Source: Terriglobales bacterium (GTDB lineage: Bacteria; Acidobacteriota; Terriglobia; Terriglobales; Acidobacteriaceae). From it: DNA of 64,000 bases. Numbering within the stretch: position 1 is the stretch's first letter; every line of letters begins with the position of its first letter. The translations under genes were made by a program, and so were the position numbers. This document shows, one piece after another, positions 35,537 through 44,365 of this stretch. The stretch covers positions 1 through 64,000 of the forward strand of contig DASSIZ010000014.1 in NCBI GenBank assembly GCA_035691485.1, given 5' to 3'. The notes beneath the pieces are model-generated. The model was not told where the DNA came from, did not search any database, and saw only the letters and a program-made list of their open reading frames with translations.

Positions 35537-36514
35537 TTACTCCACCGCAGCGGCGGCGGGAGCGCTGCCAATCGCTTCCACGATTTCCGGCGGCAGCCCG
35601 AAGCGGACGTTCTCCGGCATCACTTCGACTTCCCTAACGTTGGTAAATCCTTTGCTGCGGAGGAACTCGACCACCTCTTCGACAAGGCACTCGGGCGCGG
35701 AAGCACCCGCGGTCACGGCGACGTTCCGCACTGACTGCAGCCACTCCGGCCGTATAGCGCGATAGTTCTCGATCAGGTACGCCGGCGTGCGCAGGCTTCC
35801 GGCAACCTCGACCAGGCGCTTGGAATTCGAACTGTTATCCGAACCCACCACCAGCAGCAGATCGACTTCGCTGGCAATGTGCTTCACGGCGGTCTGCCGG
35901 TTTTCGGTGGCATAGCAGATATCCTGCGCCGCCGGGCCCTTGGCATTCGGATATTTTCTCTTGAGGGCTTCCACGATGTCCCGCGTTTCGTCGAGGCTGA
36001 GGGTGGTCTGCGTGAGGTAAGCGACGCGGTCCGGGTCCGCTACCTCAAGCTTCGCGACCTCCTGGGCGGAACCGACGACCTGGGTGACCGCCGGCGCCTC
36101 ACCAAGGGTGCCAATGACCTCGTCATGATCACGGTGGCCGATCAGGATGAGCGAATAGCCTTCCTTGGCGAACTTGACCGCCTCGACGTGTACCTTGGTG
36201 ACTAGCGGGCAAGTGGCGTCGATGACGCGCAAGTTCCTCTCTAAACTGGCTTCGCGTACTTCGGGGGCAACGCCGTGAGCGCTGTAGATGACGCGTTCGC
36301 CGGCGGGAACATCGTCAACATTGTCCACGAAGATTGCGCCCTTTGCCGACAACTCCTCCACCACGTAGCGGTTATGTACAATTTCCTTGCGCACATAAAT
36401 GGGAGGGCCGAAGGTTTCCAGGGCAATCCTGACAATGTCGATAGCCCGCACTACGCCGGCGCAGAAGCCCCTCGGCTTCAACAAAAGGATCGATTTCTGG
36501 CTGTTTTCGCTCAT
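35537..36514 (-). CDS. ispH: 4-hydroxy-3-methylbut-2-enyl diphosphate reductase
   Basis: The 325-residue enzyme performs the last step of the MEP pathway, giving IPP and DMAPP. The 4Fe-4S ligands are Cys18 (R-G-F-C-A-G), Cys102 (D-A-T-C-P-L-V) and Cys200 (D-I-C-Y-A-T-E-N-R-Q). The substrate-binding S-D-N-S-S-N-S motif is present. Its place at the head of the hopanoid genes links isoprenoid supply to hopanoid production. A TATACT -10-like element lies about 45 bases upstream on the same strand (36560-36565), without a clear -35. Confidence 0.95.
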   Translation of the reverse strand: MSENSQKSILLLKPRGFCAGVVRAIDIVRIALETFGPPIYVRKEIVHNRYVVEELSAKGAIFVDNVDDVPAGERVIYSAHGVAPEVREASLERNLRVIDATCPLVTKVHVEAVKFAKEGYSLILIGHRDHDEVIGTLGEAPAVTQVVGSAQEVAKLEVADPDRVAYLTQTTLSLDETRDIVEALKRKYPNAKGPAAQDICYATENRQTAVKHIASEVDLLLVVGSDNSSNSKRLVEVAGSLRTPAYLIENYRAIRPEWLQSVRNVAVTAGASAPECLVEEVVEFLRSKGFTNVREVEVMPENVRFGLPPEIVEAIGSAPAAAAVE

Positions 36515-36874
36515 CTAGTCAAACCGGCAACTCACAGCCGGTACACCCCTCGTGCCTTCAGTATAAAGGATGCAACCCTAGTTTACGCCGATGCGTACCG
36601 TCAACGTAAATAACGGAGAATGTTAGGATTAGCATCCATCTGCATCACGGGAGCACTGAAGCGCGACGGCCGAAATGCAGGCAGCAGCGCTGATTGGACG
36701 ACCTTCCGCTTGGCTTGGCTGTAATTTTTCACCTGGTTATTCCCTTCCCGGCATTCTGCTGGATCATGTGCTCTCCAGAGCCCGCCCGAGGAGAGGATGA
36801 GTTGTCGTTGAAATCGTGACCCGCCGGGGGCACCCACCGTCGGTTATCTGCTTCCAAACACCAGGGGAAAAATC
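36515..36874. other. Intergenic region between divergent ispH and a small gene
   Basis: This 360-base gap should carry the promoters of the leftward hopanoid run and of the rightward small gene. On the lower strand TATACT at 36560-36565 is the best -10 candidate for ispH. Nothing else is recognised; the short frames inside it lack protein-like composition. Confidence 0.4.
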
Positions 36875-37243
36875 ATGATCCTATTTGGATGCGAGTGGTG
36901 CAAAGCGATTAAGGAAGACGACGAGACCTGGATTCTTGGCTTAGCGGCGGAGAGCATCGGGATCACTGCCGCCCGGCGTGAAATCACGATTCTGCCAGCG
37001 TGGGACCAGTCTCGCGCATGTCATCCGCTGGCGGTTCACTTCTGTTCGGTCGAGCACAAGGACAACTACATGGCGGCGCTTTTCGAAACCGAATCGATGC
37101 CCGCTGAAACCGTGATCAAGACGAAGGCCAAGATGACTCCTGGTGGAACCGAGGAGAGGCAGTACCTGCGTACCGCCAGTTCCGGGGCAATATCAAAGAC
37201 GACCAAGAAGCGCGCTACGACAAAAACGCGACGATCGGCTTAG
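36875..37243 (+). CDS. Small protein with putative zinc-binding cysteine/histidine pairs
   Basis: This 122-residue protein is unassigned. Cys6-x2-Cys9 at the start and Cys57-x3-His61 later (H-F-C-S-V-E-H-K), with Cys49-His50 between, could bind one zinc ion. The core of about 75 residues is compact, and the last 40 residues are Lys/Arg/Thr-rich and probably disordered, like tails that bind nucleic acid. AGGGG lies eight bases before the ATG. It is convergent with recN with three bases between stops. Its role cannot be given. Confidence 0.65.
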   Translation: MILFGCEWCKAIKEDDETWILGLAAESIGITAARREITILPAWDQSRACHPLAVHFCSVEHKDNYMAALFETESMPAETVIKTKAKMTPGGTEERQYLRTASSGAISKTTKKRATTKTRRSA

Positions 37244-37246
37244 CAG

Positions 37247-38932
37247 CTATCGGGTTGCTCCCGCCTTCAACATCTGCTCGGCATGCTTGAGCGAGGTCTC
37301 GGTAACCTTGGCCCCGCTCAGCATGCGGGCCAGTTCTTCGCGGCGCTCGCCGTCTTCGAGCGGGCGCAGGCTAGTGCGCGTGCGCCCGGCGGACTCCCTC
37401 TTTTCGATCCGGTAATGATGGTCGGCAAAACAGGCGATTTGCGGCAGATGGGTGATGCAAAGCACCTGGGAAGTCGCCGACAACTCCTTAAGCTTCTTGC
37501 CAACCGCCTCGGCCGCGCGCCCGCCGATTCCAGTGTCGATTTCATCAAAAATCAGCGTCCGCTGAATTTCGTTCTTGCGGCGCCGCGCACCGCCTTCGAT
37601 TGTCGCTTTCAGCGCCAGCATCACGCGCGACATCTCTCCACCGGAGGCGATCTGCTCCACCGGCTTGAGAGGTTCGCCGGGGTTGGTTGATATCAGGTAG
37701 CTGACCTGGTCAAAGCCGGACGTGGTCCAATAGTTTTCTTCGTCCGAGCCCTCGACTTGAACGCGGAAGCGCGCCTTCATGGCCAGCTCGTTTACTTCAT
37801 GTTCCACAATCTTTTCCAGGCGCCGCGCGGCGTCGGTCCGGTGTCGCGAAAGCGCGCGCGCCACGGTGAGGTACTTCCCTGCCGCAACGGACAGTTGGGA
37901 CCGCAGGTTGCGCAGCACCTCATCCTTGTTCTCGATCTCGTTCAGCTTGCGCGCGACCTCTTCGCCAAAAGCGATCACGGCCTCGAGAGAATCGCCGTAC
38001 TTTCGCTTCAGACGATCCAGCGCCGCAAGGCGGTCTTCGATCTCGGCCAGGCGCTCCGGCGAAGCGTTGATCGCTCCCGCATAGTCGCGCAGCGTGGCCG
38101 CGAGGTCTTCAGCCGCAATGCGCGCCGATTCCAGCACGGCGATGGAATCCCGGAATTTTGTCTCATATCGCGCCAGCTCTTGCAGTTGCCGAGACGCTGC
38201 CCGCAACGAACTGGCGGCCGATGCTTCGCCTTCGTACAGCAGGTCGAACGCCGTCATCGCCGAGGAGTAGATTTTCTCCGCGTTGGCGAGCACGCGTTTC
38301 TCGGCTTCGAGACGATCGTCTTCCCCTGGTTGCGGGCGGACCGCTTCGATCTCCTTTTTTTGAAAGCTCCACAGGTCAATCAGGCGCAATTTGTCCTGCT
38401 CGCCGCGTTCTAATTCTGCGATGCGGCTGCGAATCTCATTCCAGGTGGCGAAGGCTGCGGCGGCGGGGCGCGAGTCGCATGTGGCGAAGTCATCGAGCAG
38501 CCGCATGCGTGCGGCAGCGTCGAATCCGAAAATGGAGGCGTTCTGGGCGTGCACGGCCGCAAGCAGCGGGGCCAGCCGCTTCAACACCGCAACCGTGGCG
38601 GGCTGGTTGTTGATAAATACGCGTCCGCGGCCGTCCGTGGAAATTTCGCGCCGCAGGATGATTTCGGACTCTTCGGAGTCGATGCCGTACTGTTCCAGGA
38701 TCTCGCCCTGGCGAACGTCGTCCACGGCGAAGACGGCGGAGATCACCGCCTTATCGGCGCCGTGCCGGATGATGTCGGTGGACGCTTTTTCACCCAGCAG
38801 CAAGGCGAGAGCGTCAATGAGAATGGATTTGCCGGCGCCGGTTTCCCCGGTGAGCAGGTTTAACCCCGGGGCGAATTGCACGATCACGTGGTCAATGACG
38901 GCGTAATTCTCGACGCGCAGTTCGAGCAGCAC
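37247..38932 (-). CDS. recN: DNA repair protein RecN
   Basis: The 561-residue SMC-like ATPase has Walker A G-E-T-G-A-G-K-S at 29-36, long coiled-coil arms (about 155-350), and in the C-terminal half the ABC signature region and Walker B (R-T-L-I-F-D-E-I-D-T-G-I-G-G). RecN holds broken ends together during recombinational repair. The start is GTG with AGGAA five bases before it. A GAAC-n4-GTTG sequence overlapping the leader resembles a LexA-type operator with one mismatch. Confidence 0.95.
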   Translation of the reverse strand: MLLELRVENYAVIDHVIVQFAPGLNLLTGETGAGKSILIDALALLLGEKASTDIIRHGADKAVISAVFAVDDVRQGEILEQYGIDSEESEIILRREISTDGRGRVFINNQPATVAVLKRLAPLLAAVHAQNASIFGFDAAARMRLLDDFATCDSRPAAAAFATWNEIRSRIAELERGEQDKLRLIDLWSFQKKEIEAVRPQPGEDDRLEAEKRVLANAEKIYSSAMTAFDLLYEGEASAASSLRAASRQLQELARYETKFRDSIAVLESARIAAEDLAATLRDYAGAINASPERLAEIEDRLAALDRLKRKYGDSLEAVIAFGEEVARKLNEIENKDEVLRNLRSQLSVAAGKYLTVARALSRHRTDAARRLEKIVEHEVNELAMKARFRVQVEGSDEENYWTTSGFDQVSYLISTNPGEPLKPVEQIASGGEMSRVMLALKATIEGGARRRKNEIQRTLIFDEIDTGIGGRAAEAVGKKLKELSATSQVLCITHLPQIACFADHHYRIEKRESAGRTRTSLRPLEDGERREELARMLSGAKVTETSLKHAEQMLKAGATR

Positions 38933-38981
38933 ACAGGTTCCTGAACGGAAGTTGTGCGCAGAATAGCATGAGACAAGCGAA

Positions 38982-39003
38982 GTTGTGAGTTCCGAGTTGC
39001 GAG
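38982..39003. repeat. Copy of a 22-base dispersed repeat
   Basis: The unit reading GTTGTGAGTTCCGAGTTGCG plus AG recurs with one mismatch at 44377-44398, between cpoB and the 2Fe-2S gene. Its core GCGAGTTGCGAG also appears in reverse complement near 45105. It is non-coding here. Confidence 0.5.
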
Positions 39004-39128
39004 GGGGAGACAGTGGAAAGAAACTCAGGTGAAACCCGGAGCGGAAAATCGGACCGGGCGTGAAATACTGGCGTGAGCGGTCGACATTGGACCAACAACG
39101 CTAACAACTTGTTGCCGCAACGCTGGTC

Positions 39129-39134
39129 TATAAT
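39129..39134 (+). promoter_or_regulatory. Consensus -10 element upstream of tolQ
   Basis: A perfect TATAAT lies 37 bases before the tolQ ATG. No good -35 at the right distance is found (TTGTTG is only 14 bases away). AAGGACG directly before the ATG is the ribosome-binding site. Confidence 0.4.
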
Positions 39135-39170
39135 TGAGTCCAAGTTTCGCGGCAAATCTCCTTAAGGACG

Positions 39171-39872
39171 ATGCATATTCCCTTCCTTTCGAGTGCCATC
39201 GGCGGTGAGATCGTCAACCTGATCTGGCAGACTGGCGTGGTTGCCAAGGCCGTTCTCATCATCCTGCTGTTGTTCAGCATTCTTTCCTGGTCCATCATCC
39301 TCTCGCGATGGAACCTGCTGCGGCGGGCGCGGGTGCAGAGCGGGCGCTTCCTGCGCGCGTTCCGCCGGGCGCAGCGCTTCCAGGACATCGCGGCGGTGGC
39401 GGAGCAGTTCAAGCCCAGCCCGCTGATTTCCGTGTTCGAAGGCGGATACGAGGAATACAAGCGCTCGCGCGGAAATCCGGCGTCCGTCCAAAGAGCAATG
39501 CAGATTGCTTCCTCGGAGGAGTTGACGCGGCTAGAACGCCGGCTGCCGTGGCTGGCCATCACCGCAGCGGCCACGCCGTTCATCGGATTATTCGGAACGG
39601 TGTGGGGCATTATTGACGCTTTCCATGGTCTGGGTACTGCCGGAGCAGCCACGCTGCGCGCTGTCGCACCCGGAATTTCCGAAGCGCTGATCACCACTGC
39701 TGCCGGCCTGTTCGCGGCGATTCCGGCCTTGATCGCCTACAACCTTTTCGGCAATGACATTCGGGAGTTCGGCAAGCGCATGGACGACTTCTCCCTGGAA
39801 ATGATGAATGTGGTGGAGCGAGTCGGCGTCGAGCCTCCGCGCCGCGCCACGGTGGAACCGGAGTTGCGGTAA
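39171..39872 (+). CDS. tolQ: TolQ, proton-channel subunit of the Tol-Pal system
   Basis: The 233-residue protein is of the TolQ/ExbB/MotA family. It has three membrane helices: about 20-45, 125-150 (with T-P-F-I-G-L-F-G-T-V-W-G) and 165-190 (E-A-L-I-T-T-A-A-G-L-F-A-A-I-P). With TolR it uses the proton gradient to drive outer-membrane constriction. It starts a six-gene run in the standard order, and its stop overlaps the next start (TAATG). Confidence 0.94.
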   Translation: MHIPFLSSAIGGEIVNLIWQTGVVAKAVLIILLLFSILSWSIILSRWNLLRRARVQSGRFLRAFRRAQRFQDIAAVAEQFKPSPLISVFEGGYEEYKRSRGNPASVQRAMQIASSEELTRLERRLPWLAITAAATPFIGLFGTVWGIIDAFHGLGTAGAATLRAVAPGISEALITTAAGLFAAIPALIAYNLFGNDIREFGKRMDDFSLEMMNVVERVGVEPPRRATVEPELR

Positions 39873-40300
39873 TGGCGTTCACCGATTCCAATGGGCGCAC
39901 GCGGTCGTCGCTGGCCGACATCAACATCACGCCGCTGGTGGACGTGGTGCTGGTGCTGTTGATCATCTTTATGCTGACGGCCCCTATCCTGCAGTCGGGA
40001 ATCGAAGTGGACGTTCCCAAGACCAAGACGGTCAAGGAAATCACGGAGGAGCGAGTGGTCATCAGCATTGACCGCCAGCAGCGTGTCTTCCTGGGCAACG
40101 ATCCGATCAACGTGAACCAGATTGCGGACACATTGCGCCGCAAGGTGCGCGATCCGCAGCGGCAATCGATTTTCCTCCGCGCCGACGAAAACGTCCCCTT
40201 CGGCGCATTTGCCACGGTGATGGATGCGGTGAAGCAGGCGGGAATCACCAACGTCAGCATCGTCACCCAACCCCTGAACCCCAATGCCGGCAAGCGCTGA
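39872..40300 (+). CDS. tolR: TolR, ExbD-type partner of TolQ
   Basis: The 142-residue protein has one N-terminal membrane helix holding the essential Asp24 (I-T-P-L-V-D-V-V-L-V-L-L) and a periplasmic ExbD/TolR domain. It overlaps tolQ by one base and the next gene by 17 bases. It forms the stator complex with TolQ. Confidence 0.94.
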   Translation: MAFTDSNGRTRSSLADINITPLVDVVLVLLIIFMLTAPILQSGIEVDVPKTKTVKEITEERVVISIDRQQRVFLGNDPINVNQIADTLRRKVRDPQRQSIFLRADENVPFGAFATVMDAVKQAGITNVSIVTQPLNPNAGKR

Positions 40301-41072
40301 AATCTATACCGAGCGCGAGGAGTGGCAGCGGCCCCTGGCCTGGTCGGCGGGACTGCACGGGTTCCTGTTCGGCGGCATTCTCCTCTACGCCGTGATTGTC
40401 GGACGGTACAGCGGGGAATCCTGGGGCGGAGCCGGTTCCGGCGGCGCCATGAGCGCTACCCTGGTCAGCACGATTCCCTTGCCGAACACCGCGCCGAAGT
40501 CACAGAACATCGTCGCCAATGAGTCGAAGGGACTCTCCCAATCGCTTCCCAAGGTGAAAGAGGAACCGGCGCCGGAGGCGATCCCGATCCCGGAGAAAGA
40601 CACGAAGCGGCGCCCGGAGCGCAAACCGCAGGCCTCAACCCAGCCGAAACCGCGTGCGGAAGAAGAAGTCAGCAATGTGGTTCCCTTCGGACAAGGGGGC
40701 CCGGTCAGCGGACCGTATGGGGTATTTAGCGCGGGCAATGCCAAGGGCGGCTTCGGTTTCAATGGCGGCGGCGGAGACTTCGGCTCAAAGTATGCGTGGT
40801 ACGTAAACGTGGTTCGGCAAAAGGTGTCGGAAAACTGGCTGAAGTACGAGATTGATCCGAATATCCGCGACGCGCGCCGGGTTTACATCACGTTCGACAT
40901 AACGCGCAACGGGCAGCCGTCCAACGTGCAGGTTGAGCAGTCCAGCGGCGTGCCTTCGCTGGACCAGTCGGCGGTGCGCGCGCTGCAACGCATCGATTCT
41001 TTCGGCCCTTTGCCCAACGAGTACGCCGGGAACCGGGTTTCGGTCGAGTTCTGGTTCGATTACCGGCGCTGA
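40284..41072 (+). CDS. TolA/TonB-like energy-transducing protein
   Basis: The 262-residue protein has a single membrane helix (about 17-40), a Pro/Lys/Glu-rich periplasmic linker (about 75-135), a Gly-rich stretch (G-F-G-F-N-G-G-G-G) and a C-terminal TonB/TolA domain (about 165-262: V-S-E-N-W, then V-Y-I-T-F-D-I-T-R-N-G and the final Y-A-G-N-R-V-S-V-E-F-W-F). Position in the tol run indicates it does TolA's job. The sequence itself is closer to the TonB C-terminal family. Confidence 0.88.
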   Translation: MPASAEIYTEREEWQRPLAWSAGLHGFLFGGILLYAVIVGRYSGESWGGAGSGGAMSATLVSTIPLPNTAPKSQNIVANESKGLSQSLPKVKEEPAPEAIPIPEKDTKRRPERKPQASTQPKPRAEEEVSNVVPFGQGGPVSGPYGVFSAGNAKGGFGFNGGGGDFGSKYAWYVNVVRQKVSENWLKYEIDPNIRDARRVYITFDITRNGQPSNVQVEQSSGVPSLDQSAVRALQRIDSFGPLPNEYAGNRVSVEFWFDYRR

Positions 41073-41098
41073 CCTCCATAAATGCGGTAAAAAACCGA

Positions 41099-41126
41099 TT
41101 GACCTTCCGATAGGTCGGAATACGAT
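41099..41126 (+). promoter_or_regulatory. Promoter with internal palindrome upstream of tolB
   Basis: TTGACC and TACGAT are 16 bases apart. The spacer itself is exactly a perfect inverted repeat, TTCCGA-TAGG-TCGGAA. A repressor bound there would block the promoter. The start codon is only 15 bases after the -10, so the transcript would be nearly leaderless. Confidence 0.4.
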
Positions 41127-41141
41127 ATCTTGGCCAACATA

Positions 41142-42467
41142 ATGAAACGTGTCCTTCTATTCCTTGTCGCCGTACTCTTCGCCTCGCCTGTTTTCGCTCA
41201 GACAGATTGGATCCGCACCGGCACCGGGCTGGGCGTGGAAAAGGTCCGGGTTGCAGTCGCGGATTTCAAGCAGACTTCCGCCGATCCCACCAGCGGCCAA
41301 TTGCTGACTGCCTTCAACTTCACGCTGTGGAATGATCTGGCACAGGCCGGCATTTTTGAGCTGGTCTCGAAGAGCTTCTACCCGCTCCAGGTGCCGGGCT
41401 CGCCGGAGGAAGTGAAGCTGGATGCATGGGCAAATCCGCCGACCAACGCCGGGATGCTCGCCTTCGGCAACCTGAACGCCTCCACCGGCGACGTGGTGGT
41501 GCTGGGCTGGCTTTACGACGTCAAGAACTCGCAGTCACCGCAAGTGCTGGGGAAACAGTACCGGGAGAAAGCGACCGAGGAAAACGCACGCATCATCGCC
41601 CACCGCTTCGCGAACGAGATCATTTTCCGTCTCGGCGGCGGCATCCAGGGCATCGCGGAAACCAAAATTGTTTATGTGAGCACGCGCAGCGGGAAGAAGG
41701 AAATCTGGGAGATGGATTATGACGGGGCGAACCAGCGGCAGTTGACTCACCTGGGCTCGATTGCGCTGTCGCCGCGCATCTCGCCGGATGGGTCTCGCGT
41801 TGCCTTCAGCGCCATGGCCGGGGGCGGTTGGAACATCTCCATGTACTCGCTGGAACTGGGCCGCATGGTTACCTTTCCGCATTTCGGCGGGACCAACCTG
41901 TCACCGGCGTGGTCGCCCGACGGAAAGCAGATCGCATTCTCTTCATCGCGTACCGGGGACCCGGAGATTTTTATCTGCGACAACGATGGCGGCCATCTGC
42001 GGCGCGTGACGTCCTTTAAGGGTCCCGATGTTTCGCCGGTATGGAATCCCAAGTCGGGAGCGCAGATTGCATGGGTCAGCGGACGCACCGGCCTGCCGCA
42101 GATTTACACCATGGAGGCCGACGGCACTAACCCGCAGCGCATGACCGATCAGGGCTATGCGGTGTCGCCCTCCTGGTCGCCGAATGGTCAGTTTCTCGCT
42201 TTCGCATGGATCCGGCATTACGGGCCGGGCTTGCCGGGCGCGCAGGACATTTACATCATGGACATCGCCAGCAAGCAGATTGTGCAATTAACGCATGAGG
42301 CGGGACGCAATGACTTTCCGTCGTGGTCGCCGGACGGACGCCACCTGGTGTTTCAGTCGAACCGTGCCGGAGGGGACCAGATCTGGAGCATGCTGGCCGA
42401 CGGGACGCAGCAGCATCCATTGACCGCTTCCGGCAGCAATACCCAACCGAATTGGAGTTGGAAGTGA
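41142..42467 (+). CDS. tolB: TolB periplasmic beta-propeller protein
   Basis: The 441-residue product has a signal peptide (cleavage after Ala19, V-F-A-Q), an N-terminal alpha/beta domain (about 25-150) and a six-bladed propeller of PD40 repeats, seen as repeated S-P-D-G or S-P-N-G and F-x-S-x-R motifs. TolB binds Pal and the TolA-like protein. A TTG four codons upstream is open, but the ATG gives the proper signal peptide. Confidence 0.94.
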   Translation: MKRVLLFLVAVLFASPVFAQTDWIRTGTGLGVEKVRVAVADFKQTSADPTSGQLLTAFNFTLWNDLAQAGIFELVSKSFYPLQVPGSPEEVKLDAWANPPTNAGMLAFGNLNASTGDVVVLGWLYDVKNSQSPQVLGKQYREKATEENARIIAHRFANEIIFRLGGGIQGIAETKIVYVSTRSGKKEIWEMDYDGANQRQLTHLGSIALSPRISPDGSRVAFSAMAGGGWNISMYSLELGRMVTFPHFGGTNLSPAWSPDGKQIAFSSSRTGDPEIFICDNDGGHLRRVTSFKGPDVSPVWNPKSGAQIAWVSGRTGLPQIYTMEADGTNPQRMTDQGYAVSPSWSPNGQFLAFAWIRHYGPGLPGAQDIYIMDIASKQIVQLTHEAGRNDFPSWSPDGRHLVFQSNRAGGDQIWSMLADGTQQHPLTASGSNTQPNWSWK

Positions 42468-42629
42468 ATTCAAATTGGGAACAATCATGGGGCCGTATGT
42501 AGTGTGGTTCGGGACGCAACATTCTTGCAATCCCGGGTGTACATTGTTGAGTTCAAGCGGCAGGAAAACAGCGCGCGAGAATCGGCGCCGCTTCTAAGTT
42601 TTTCACTTGGTTGAAATGGGAGGAGACAG

Positions 42630-43361
42630 GTGAAGCAAGACAGGCTGAAGTGGTTATTTCTCATGATTCTTCTCGGAAGTGTGTTGACGCTGGGCGGCTG
42701 CAAGAAGAAAGTGGCTCCGCCGCCGCCACCGCCACCGCCTCCGCCGGCAGCGCCCACGGCTACGCTGAGCGCCAACCCCGACACCATCCAGCCGGGACAA
42801 TCCAGCACGCTGACGTGGCAGACGCAAGACGCGACCGACGTTACGCTCGATGGCACGAAGGTGGAAGCCAGCGGCAGCCAGAAGGTAAGCCCAGCGCAAT
42901 CGACAACCTACCGGCTTGTGGCCAAGGGAGCCGGCGGGACGCAGGAGGCAACGGCGCGCGTAACCGTAACCCCGCCGCCGGCACCGCCCACTCCGCCGCC
43001 CTCCGCCACGGATGAGGAGTTGTTCAGCCGCAGCGTCAAGGACGTATTCTTTGACTACGACAAGTACGACGTGCGACCGGACCAGCAAGCGGCGCTGCAA
43101 GCCGACGCTCAATTCCTGAGCCAGCATCCCACGATGCATTTCACCATCGAGGGACACTGCGACGAGCGCGGTTCCACGGAGTACAACCTTGCGCTCGGCG
43201 ATAACCGCGCCAATGCGGTGAAGAACGCCCTGGTCCAGGCCGGAGTGGGAGCGGACCGCATCCGCACCATCAGCTACGGCAAGGAAAAGCCGTTCTGCAC
43301 GGAGTCGAACGAGCAGTGCTGGCAACAGAACCGCCGCGGCCACTTCGTTTACGCGAAATAG
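42630..43361 (+). CDS. pal: Pal-type OmpA-domain lipoprotein with an inserted Ig-like domain
   Basis: The 243-residue protein starts at GTG with a strong GGAGGAGA ribosome-binding site. The lipobox L-T-L-G-G-C puts the lipidated Cys at 24. Ten consecutive prolines (30-39) follow. Residues 42-115 form an Ig-like beta sandwich (typical L-T-W-Q-T and S-T-T-Y-R-L-V-A-K strands), then a second Pro-rich linker, then the OmpA peptidoglycan-binding domain (128-243, with E-G-H-C-D-E-R-G-S-T-E-Y-N). The Ig-like insert makes it longer than the usual Pal of about 170 residues. Confidence 0.92.
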   Translation: MKQDRLKWLFLMILLGSVLTLGGCKKKVAPPPPPPPPPPAAPTATLSANPDTIQPGQSSTLTWQTQDATDVTLDGTKVEASGSQKVSPAQSTTYRLVAKGAGGTQEATARVTVTPPPAPPTPPPSATDEELFSRSVKDVFFDYDKYDVRPDQQAALQADAQFLSQHPTMHFTIEGHCDERGSTEYNLALGDNRANAVKNALVQAGVGADRIRTISYGKEKPFCTESNEQCWQQNRRGHFVYAK

Positions 43362-43512
43362 CTGCGGGTCACGGGCTCTTCGGAGGCGCGGACACAGGCA
43401 GAACACCTGTGTCCGCGCAGGGTTCGAAAATCACGATTGGCCAACTGCCAGGGACCAGGAACCCACAAGGATATTTTCCGCATCGAACAGAGCAGCACGC
43501 TGAGACAGTTCT

Positions 43513-44364
43513 ATGAAAACATTGAAATTCTTGTTGCCTCTCGCATTGCTAGCCGCCGCCACGCCCGCGTTTCCGGTCAGCAAGGAAATCATCCAGCTGC
43601 AGACGCAGGTGCAGGCACTGCAGGACCAGATGTTAAGAATGCAGCAGTCCTTCGATGAGCGCATGGGCGTAATGCGCCAGCTTGTCGAAGGCACGACCGA
43701 CAAGATGAACCAGATCAATGCCGGCATGGCCGACCTGCAACGCACCATCAAGCAACAGCAGTCCGATGGCGGAACGCGTGTGGACCAGCTCTCCGGCCAG
43801 ATCCAGGCATTGAACGACTCGGTCGACGAACTCAAGGCGCGGATGGGCAAGATCGCTAACCAACTCGACGCCATGCAGAACGCCCAGACGACGCTCCCGG
43901 CCGGCGCGACGCCCCCCGCAGGCCAGGCGCAACAGCAGCAACAAGCGCCCCCGCCTGACGTGCTCTATAACAATGCCCTGCGTGACTACAACGGCGCCAA
44001 GTACGACCTGGCTTCGCAGGAATTTGCGGACTACTTGAAGTTTTACCCGAACACCGACCTGGCTGGAAACGCGCAGTTCTACATCGCGGACCTTGCCTAT
44101 CGCCAGGGTAACTACGAGCAAGCGGTCAAGGAATACGACAAGGTGCTGGAGCAGTATCCGGGCGGAAACAAGGCGCCCGCGGCGCAACTCAAGAAGGGTT
44201 TTGCGCTGCTGGAGCTGGGACGCCGCAACGATGGGATGCGTGAGTTAAACAGCCTGATCCAGCGCTATCCGCGATCGTTGGAAGCCGATCAGGCACGAAA
44301 GCGGCTGGCATCGCTGGGAAGCAAGCCGAGCGCGCAGCGGCCCGCCCGCCGGCCCGGGGAGTAA
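43513..44364 (+). CDS. cpoB: CpoB/YbgF cell-division coordinator
   Basis: The 283-residue exported protein has a signal peptide (about 1-19), an N-terminal coiled coil (about 22-120), a Gln-rich linker and three TPR repeats (about 150-270) starting L-Y-N-N-A-L-R-D-Y-N. CpoB connects Tol-Pal with peptidoglycan synthesis at division. It is the last gene of the tol-pal run; a 151-base gap separates it from pal. Confidence 0.92.
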   Translation: MKTLKFLLPLALLAAATPAFPVSKEIIQLQTQVQALQDQMLRMQQSFDERMGVMRQLVEGTTDKMNQINAGMADLQRTIKQQQSDGGTRVDQLSGQIQALNDSVDELKARMGKIANQLDAMQNAQTTLPAGATPPAGQAQQQQQAPPPDVLYNNALRDYNGAKYDLASQEFADYLKFYPNTDLAGNAQFYIADLAYRQGNYEQAVKEYDKVLEQYPGGNKAPAAQLKKGFALLELGRRNDGMRELNSLIQRYPRSLEADQARKRLASLGSKPSAQRPARRPGE

Positions 44365-44365
44365 G

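Noticed and set aside
34095-35765. A 556-codon rightward frame opposite shc
   Set aside because: Antisense shadow of a clearly recognised cyclase, in high-GC DNA where such frames are common.
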